From assembly GCA_945875975.1 (NCBI GenBank), contig CAMCMD010000056.1, forward strand, positions 1 to 11,289: DNA of 11,289 bases. The letters run 5' to 3'. Under the pieces are notes generated by a model, which was not told where the DNA came from, did no database searches, and saw only the letters and a list, made by a program, of their open reading frames with translations. Position 1 is the first letter of the stretch, and every line of letters starts with the position of its first letter. The translations under genes were made by a program, and so were the position numbers. This document shows positions 7,986 to 11,289 of this stretch, piece by piece. Origin of the DNA: Rickettsia typhi (GTDB lineage: Bacteria; Pseudomonadota; Alphaproteobacteria; Rickettsiales; Rickettsiaceae).

Positions 7986-8318
7986 AATAATTTATAATCT
8001 ATAAGATAACAAAATCTCACAAGATTATCAGATTGAATTTAAAAAAGCAAACAAATTTATTTTGTATCTTGCGTATAACACTATTTCTTCGAAATGAGAT
8101 GTTATAACTTTATCGCTAACTCATAAAAAAGATTTATAAGGTTAGATAATGTGATGAAGTATAAGTAAATAGGTATGGTAGGCAACGGGGAAATATGCTA
8201 CATTATTATAGTAGTTAGAGATAGCTAATAGTATTTAATTGCAGATGACTTGATAATTTACTATTCTTCTATAACCTAAATTGGTAAACTAGGTATAATA
8301 ATAAAAGATTTATAATTT
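7986..8318. promoter_or_regulatory. traA-traD divergent intergenic region, candidate oriT and promoters
   Basis: This non-coding gap separates the starts of minus-strand traA and plus-strand traD. It must hold both promoters. The clearest -10-like box is TATAAT at 8294-8299, 19 bp before the traD start, without a good -35. For MOBQ/Ti-type relaxases oriT commonly lies beside the relaxase and accessory genes (established), so this is the natural oriT location (inferred). The notable structure is the inverted repeat at 8074-8106, listed separately. No iteron array or gene was found. Confidence 0.45.
8074..8106. repeat. Bipartite inverted repeat in the traA-traD gap
   Basis: The outer arms TATAACA (8074-8080) and TGTTATA (8100-8106) pair perfectly over 7 bp. 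The inner arms ATTTC (8083-8087) and GAAAT (8091-8095) pair over 5 bp around a TTC loop. The junction has CT on one side and GAGA on the other, leaving a two-base bulge. It could be the relaxase-recognition hairpin of oriT, or an operator for autoregulation of traA and traD. The presence of the repeat is directly visible; its role is inference. Confidence 0.5.
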
Positions 8319-8771
8319 ATGCAAAACGTAAACGATCAAAAAGTCAAACTAGAACAAAAGAAAAATAGATTAATTCTCGAGGAAACAAGATTAAAACTTA
8401 AAGAGCGTAAAATGCGCACCCGTTATTTAATTGAAGTCGGAGGATTAGTTACTAAGGCCGGTTTAGATTATTTACCTACTAACACTCTTTACGGCGCATT
8501 ATTATCTATTGCTACATCGTTAGAAACTAACTTAGCAATTAAAGATGAATGGACTAGAATCGGTAAAACTAAACTGGATCAAGAACAAACAAATAAACAT
8601 GCAGTGATTTTAAAGTTTGAACAAGAACCCTCTAATGAAATTCGTAAGATTATTAGAAATCATGGTTTAAAATGGAATAAGCTACGGCAAGAGTGGTACG
8701 GGTATGTTTTTAATATTAATGCTTTAAAAAATGATCTTGGGGCAACTTTATATCAAATAGAAGAATTTTAA
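8319..8771 (+). CDS. traD: TraD, Ti-type conjugal transfer accessory protein with extra C-terminal domain
   Basis: The 150-residue protein carries the conserved TraD block at residues 15-70: a charged helix (KNRLILEETRLKLKERKMR), then RYLIEVGGLVTKAGLDYL and TLYGALLSIA. TraD proteins of Ti-type systems are small cytoplasmic DNA-processing accessory factors that act with TraA at oriT. Family members such as those of agrobacterial plasmids are about 70 residues, so the second half here (about 93-150) is an addition. It contains VILKFEQEP, IIRNHGLKWNKLRQEWYGY and a helical end. This reads like a compact alpha/beta domain with several exposed Trp/Tyr, of unknown function. It leads a plus-strand cluster with two small genes 12 and 31 bp apart. 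Its ribosome binding site is weak (AAAAGA). Confidence 0.85.
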   Translation: MQNVNDQKVKLEQKKNRLILEETRLKLKERKMRTRYLIEVGGLVTKAGLDYLPTNTLYGALLSIATSLETNLAIKDEWTRIGKTKLDQEQTNKHAVILKFEQEPSNEIRKIIRNHGLKWNKLRQEWYGYVFNINALKNDLGATLYQIEEF

Positions 8772-8783
8772 ATACGAGGCTTT

Positions 8784-9041
8784 ATGAAGAAGAACCAATA
8801 TCACAAAGATTATAATGATTTTTCTGACCACCCTCTAGCCTCTTTATTTTTTGAGTATGTTGATATTTTAAAGTCGCATAATTTTCATAAAGAGGCGGAA
8901 GATTTATTAAAGATATCAGAGCAGCATTATTTACCGGAAAATTGTAAGATTATTACTAATATTATTATTGAGATGCAAAAAGTGGCAGTCTCCGATGAAA
9001 CAAAAAAGTTTCAACAATTACTACGACAATTACAAAATTAA
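8784..9041 (+). CDS. Small tandem paralogue A, 85 residues, unknown function
   Basis: It starts at ATG 8784 with GAGG at 8776-8779 as ribosome binding site, 12 bp after traD, so very probably co-transcribed with it. The product is a soluble, mostly helical protein without cysteine pairs, signal peptide or membrane segment. Its N-terminus has the block DYNDFSDHPLASLFFEYVDIL, and it ends in a charged helix (KKFQQLLRQLQN). It aligns without gaps to the next gene's product, with about 30 of 85 positions identical, including Y10, N11, F13, H16-P17-L18-A19, F23, Y25, D27, L41-L42, E52-N53 and Q82-L83. No family is recognised. Position beside traD suggests an accessory transfer or recipient-side role (inference). 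Confidence 0.8.
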   Translation: MKKNQYHKDYNDFSDHPLASLFFEYVDILKSHNFHKEAEDLLKISEQHYLPENCKIITNIIIEMQKVAVSDETKKFQQLLRQLQN

Positions 9042-9061
9042 TGTTATTATCAACTAAATTT

Positions 9062-9067
9062 GAGGAG
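9062..9067 (+). promoter_or_regulatory. Strong ribosome binding site before paralogue B
   Basis: GAGGAG lies 5 bases before the first of two adjacent ATG codons (9073 and 9076) and 8 bases before the second. The second ATG has the more usual spacing, so translation may start at either. It is the strongest Shine-Dalgarno in the traD cluster, suggesting that paralogue B is translated most efficiently. Confidence 0.6.
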
Positions 9068-9072
9068 TTTTT

Positions 9073-9336
9073 ATGATGAATTCAAATTACGGCAAAACCT
9101 ATAATACTTTTGCAGAGCATCCGCTTGCACCAATATATTTTAAATACATAGATCTTTTGATATCCAGAGATTTAAATCAAGACGTACAGCATTTATTAGA
9201 TATTGCTCATGCTCCTATGACAGAGGAAAATATTGAGATAGTTACTGATATTGTTGCGGCACTTGTGGAAATTGCTAATGAAGATAATGTTAATGAATTT
9301 GAGGAGTTAAGGCAGCAATTAGACAACCCAAACTAA
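9073..9336 (+). CDS. Small tandem paralogue B, 87 residues, unknown function
   Basis: This is a second copy of the preceding gene type: KTYNTFAEHPLAPIYFKYIDLL matches the N-terminal block of paralogue A at identical residue numbers, and the rest aligns collinearly. B is more acidic (EENIEIVTDIV, NEDNVNEFEEL) and lacks the lysine-rich character of A, so the two may have diverged in partner or form a heterodimer. It is predicted all-helical and cytoplasmic, with no recognised domain. It follows A by 31 bp and precedes the WGR gene by 36 bp, all on the plus strand. Start 9073 is taken for the upstream ATG of the ATG-ATG pair. Confidence 0.8.
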   Translation: MMNSNYGKTYNTFAEHPLAPIYFKYIDLLISRDLNQDVQHLLDIAHAPMTEENIEIVTDIVAALVEIANEDNVNEFEELRQQLDNPN

Positions 9337-9372
9337 CTGCTATTAGTTACTATTTCAGTTCATTTACTTAAG

Positions 9373-9589
9373 ATGCTACTCTGTTGGTCAAAGGATAATA
9401 GATTTTACAATGTACAGCTACAAGCCAATTTATTTGGTAGTACGAGTGTAATTTGTAGTTGGGGGAGTACGGGCAGTAAACGAGGCGGCTATAAAATTAT
9501 TTTTTGTGACAATGAATTAGATGTTGAAAATAACTTTGCAAGTAATCAGAAAAAGGAGAAAAGCTAGAGGTTATAGATTGACCGATTAG
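9373..9589 (+). pseudogene. Small WGR-domain protein gene, apparently frameshifted
   Basis: From ATG 9373 the frame encodes CWSKDNRFYNVQLQANLFG, then SVICSWGSTGSKRGGYKIIF, which fits the WGR domain (nucleic-acid-associated, also found in PARPs and MolR-type bacterial proteins) in its 'fY.vqL..dLFG....~WGr.Gs.~G' pattern. The frame ends at TAG 9565-9567 after 64 residues with an atypical NQKKEKS tail. Removing one A from the A5 run at 9550-9554 continues the frame as NQKRRKARGYRLTD to TAG 9587-9589. This restores the family's end pattern F-x(10)-GY with exact spacing and gives 71 residues, a complete domain. So the gene is either broken, read by slippage, or the window has a one-base error. 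Note SWGS rather than WGR at the name motif. No clear ribosome binding site precedes it. Confidence 0.7.
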
Positions 9590-9610
9590 TCTACTAGTCG
9601 CAGTGGTGCT

Positions 9611-9633
9611 ATAAAAGGCGGTTGCGCCCGCCT
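9611..9633 (-). terminator. Rho-independent terminator of the minus-strand methyltransferase operon
   Basis: Read on the minus strand, AGGCGG, a 6-nt loop (GCGCAA) and CCGCCT form a perfect GC-rich stem, followed directly by TTTTAT. The plus strand lacks a T-run after the stem (CCCATAG), so the terminator faces left. It lies about 105 bp beyond the methyltransferase stop at 9738. Confidence 0.7.
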
Positions 9634-9737
9634 CCCATAGTGTATATTGACCTTCTAGCTATAAACCATTCGTAGGAAATTTGGAGGGTTTGCGGTTAGA
9701 AAGTAGTGTTAGTTTAGATTTGTAACTAGCTGATAAT

Positions 9738-10763
9738 TTAGAGTATCTTCTTGATTTTAGAATATACTGTTGCAAGTTGCGTTCTTAAGTCGCCGCTACT
9801 TTTACAAGTAATACCCATTCGATCATACATTGGGACAATGTGCAGTTCCCCCAAGATATGATGTGGATTATTAAAAAAGTACTCGTTTATGGGTTTGCTA
9901 TATTCGCCAATCTTTTTTCGTCTTGTAGCTTGCCATTCAAAGGTTTTGTCTGTTTTTTGTAAAAATACTAAATCAACGGTAATTTTTGCATCGGCAAATA
10001 AATTATCAGGCAAACGATAAGCAAGTATTAGGTTTACTCCGGATTTATTAATAATGTCTCGTGCATGGTCTTTTACGTTGTCCAAGAAAAATCGCGGTAA
10101 TATCATGGCAATAATACCTTTATCTCCTAGCATTTTTGCGGATTTGGCAACAAACCAATGATGAATTATTAAATGTGATAAGTCGGGATTAAAAATATCA
10201 TTTACGCTGCTGCGACCGTATGGTGGGTTGCCAATAATTAAGTCGTATCTATTATCATTACAACAGAAATTCTCAAACCCCGTATTGATAATGTTAATAC
10301 TCCCGTGCAATTTGCTAAATAACTTGCAACTGGAATTATCCAGCTCTATTGCGTCTATATTTGCGTTTTTTGCTATTATTTGCGGCATGTGGTTAAAAAA
10401 TATCCCTGTGCCGGCAGAAGGCTCTAATATGTTACAACTCTTGCCCTTGCCGTCTGATTGTAAACCTTTAAGACCCATACGCATTAAAGCTGCCCAGATG
10501 AATTTTACTAGTAAATCGGGCGTATAATATGCACTGTTTATGGTCTTTTTAACAGAGCTAATCTCATCATCCGTAAGATAGTATTTTAATTGTCTGTAAA
10601 CAAAAGGGGTAAAGATTGCATCACGTAATCCGCCCCACCCGCTATAGGTGTTTAGTACTTCTCTTTTTTGTTCTTCGCTGATATTGGAATCATTATTTGA
10701 TAATAATTTTAGCACTTTAAGATTTTTCTCTATTCTGTCGTTTTGTATTTGTTTCTTTGACAT
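9738..10763 (-). CDS. N6-adenine DNA methyltransferase, stand-alone
   Basis: The 341-residue protein has a class I SAM-dependent methyltransferase core: motif I EPSAGTG (114-120), a post-I acidic strand ending DAIELD (137-142), and the catalytic motif IV NPPYG (179-183), diagnostic of N6-adenine methylation. Upstream are NTYSGWGGL (38-46) and SAYYTPDLL (77-85), the leader seen in the large methylase-helicase proteins of phages and conjugative elements. There that leader and core are usually followed by a long helicase part. Here the protein ends at about residue 341 (TVYSKIKKIL), so the helicase part is absent. It could modify element DNA against host restriction, or act as an orphan regulator. 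The ribosome binding site AAGGA (10769-10773) is 5 bases from the ATG. The upstream gene ends 24 bp away, so both are probably one operon. Confidence 0.85.
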   Translation of the reverse strand: MSKKQIQNDRIEKNLKVLKLLSNNDSNISEEQKREVLNTYSGWGGLRDAIFTPFVYRQLKYYLTDDEISSVKKTINSAYYTPDLLVKFIWAALMRMGLKGLQSDGKGKSCNILEPSAGTGIFFNHMPQIIAKNANIDAIELDNSSCKLFSKLHGSINIINTGFENFCCNDNRYDLIIGNPPYGRSSVNDIFNPDLSHLIIHHWFVAKSAKMLGDKGIIAMILPRFFLDNVKDHARDIINKSGVNLILAYRLPDNLFADAKITVDLVFLQKTDKTFEWQATRRKKIGEYSKPINEYFFNNPHHILGELHIVPMYDRMGITCKSSGDLRTQLATVYSKIKKIL

Positions 10764-10787
10764 TTTAATCCTTATATTTTTAATTTG

Positions 10788-11282
10788 TTATTTAAAGTAA
10801 AGTGGTTGTTTTGTTAGAATTTGCTCCATTTGCTCATATACGCTTTGGCCTACTACATGCTCAAAATTAGCTTTTTCTCTTTTATGAAAATACTTGCTTC
10901 TCTTATCGATCATGCCGCAAGTTAACACCTGATATGCGTCAAGTTTTGGCAATAAATCCATGCCGTAACCTGCCAAAGAGAGAAGTTTGATATCTTCAAA
11001 AACAAAAGGTATTAACCCGCATTCAAGCGCGGTTTTTTCATTAAAAACCAACGGCTCGAAATATATAGGCCAGTAGCTTAAAGCTTCGAAAAAGCTTTCT
11101 TCTATTATTTCTCTAATTCTATCTTCGTTATCTTCGTCTTCTATCAGGTCTTGATAGTAATTTGATAGCAAAGCAAGGTTGTAGCTGGTATCACCTATGC
11201 AGGCACAAATTTTGTTATATTCAATTCTGTGCTTTCTAAAAAACGGAGGTTGATATAATCCGCTATCATAAAATTTCCTCAT
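10788..11282 (-). CDS. Unrecognised protein upstream of the methyltransferase
   Basis: From the ATG at 11280-11282 the product is 164 residues. The frame stays open to the window edge, so the true start may lie outside. It is soluble, rich in aromatic and acidic residues: MRKFYDSGLYQPPFFRKHRI, a strongly acidic stretch EDEDNEDRIREIIEE near residues 47-62, then SYWPIYFEPLVFNEKTA and LLSLAGYGMDLLPKLDAYQVL. A helical end contains VVGQSVYEQMEQIL. There is no signal peptide, no membrane span and no motif I recognise. The 24-bp gap to the methyltransferase suggests it is co-transcribed with it and may be a partner or target-specificity factor; that is inference only. Confidence 0.75.
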   Translation of the reverse strand: MRKFYDSGLYQPPFFRKHRIEYNKICACIGDTSYNLALLSNYYQDLIEDEDNEDRIREIIEESFFEALSYWPIYFEPLVFNEKTALECGLIPFVFEDIKLLSLAGYGMDLLPKLDAYQVLTCGMIDKRSKYFHKREKANFEHVVGQSVYEQMEQILTKQPLYFK

Positions 11283-11289
11283 GTTAATA

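Noticed and set aside
9332..9350. AACTAA...TTAGTT inverted repeat after paralogue B, considered as a terminator
   Set aside because: Six A/T-rich base pairs make a weak stem with no proper T-run, and the WGR gene follows on the same strand; it is probably chance.
10228..10527. Plus-strand 99-codon open frame
   Set aside because: It is antisense to the methyltransferase motifs I and IV; composition follows the minus-strand gene.
1..11289. CRISPR arrays, tRNA or rRNA genes
   Set aside because: No regularly spaced direct repeats and no tRNA-like cloverleaf or rRNA-like conserved segments were noticed on either strand by eye.

Overview
The window looks like part of a Rickettsia genome or plasmid, or that of a close Rickettsiales relative. 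The DNA is visibly AT-rich and its intergenic stretches are long and decayed. It carries the Ti-type conjugation pair TraA/TraD, as found in the integrative conjugative elements of Rickettsia (RAGEs). It also has an Rpn/PD-(D/E)XK nuclease of a kind common in these genomes, and a group II intron relic. Genus assignment is an inference from gene content; no database search was possible.

Left part (1 to about 1230). This is a decayed, gene-poor border. It holds the 3' end of an unrecognised gene, a perfect 17-bp inverted repeat, and the last ~56 codons of a group II intron reverse transcriptase/maturase (minus strand). Next come a start-less ORF relic, a plausible 33-residue acidic/lysine-rich protein followed by a long imperfect hairpin, and a good sigma70-like promoter that points rightwards into the 3' end of the nuclease gene.

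Middle part (1235 to 7985, minus strand). An intact Rpn-like nuclease is followed by an intact 1895-codon TraA. TraA joins a MOB relaxase, an SF1 (RecD/TraI-like) helicase, a primase-associated domain and a Toprim domain, and ends in a long helical C-terminal region of unknown role.

Right-middle part (7986 to 9589). A ~330-bp non-coding gap with an inverted repeat separates traA from a divergent plus-strand cluster and is the best place here for an origin of transfer. The cluster contains traD (with an extra C-terminal domain), two tandem, clearly paralogous small proteins of 85 and 87 residues, and a small WGR-domain gene. The WGR gene appears broken by one extra A in an A5 run: the missing end of the domain (KRRKARGYRLTD) is found in the next frame.

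Right end (9611 to 11289, minus strand). A rho-independent terminator, a stand-alone N6-adenine DNA methyltransferase, and an unrecognised 164-residue protein lie as an apparent two-gene operon that may extend beyond the window.

Together: TraA would nick and unwind the element's DNA at oriT with TraD as accessory factor, and may prime synthesis of the transferred strand. The small proteins, the WGR gene, the methyltransferase and its partner look like accessory cargo that could protect or process the element in the recipient. The last part is inference from position only.
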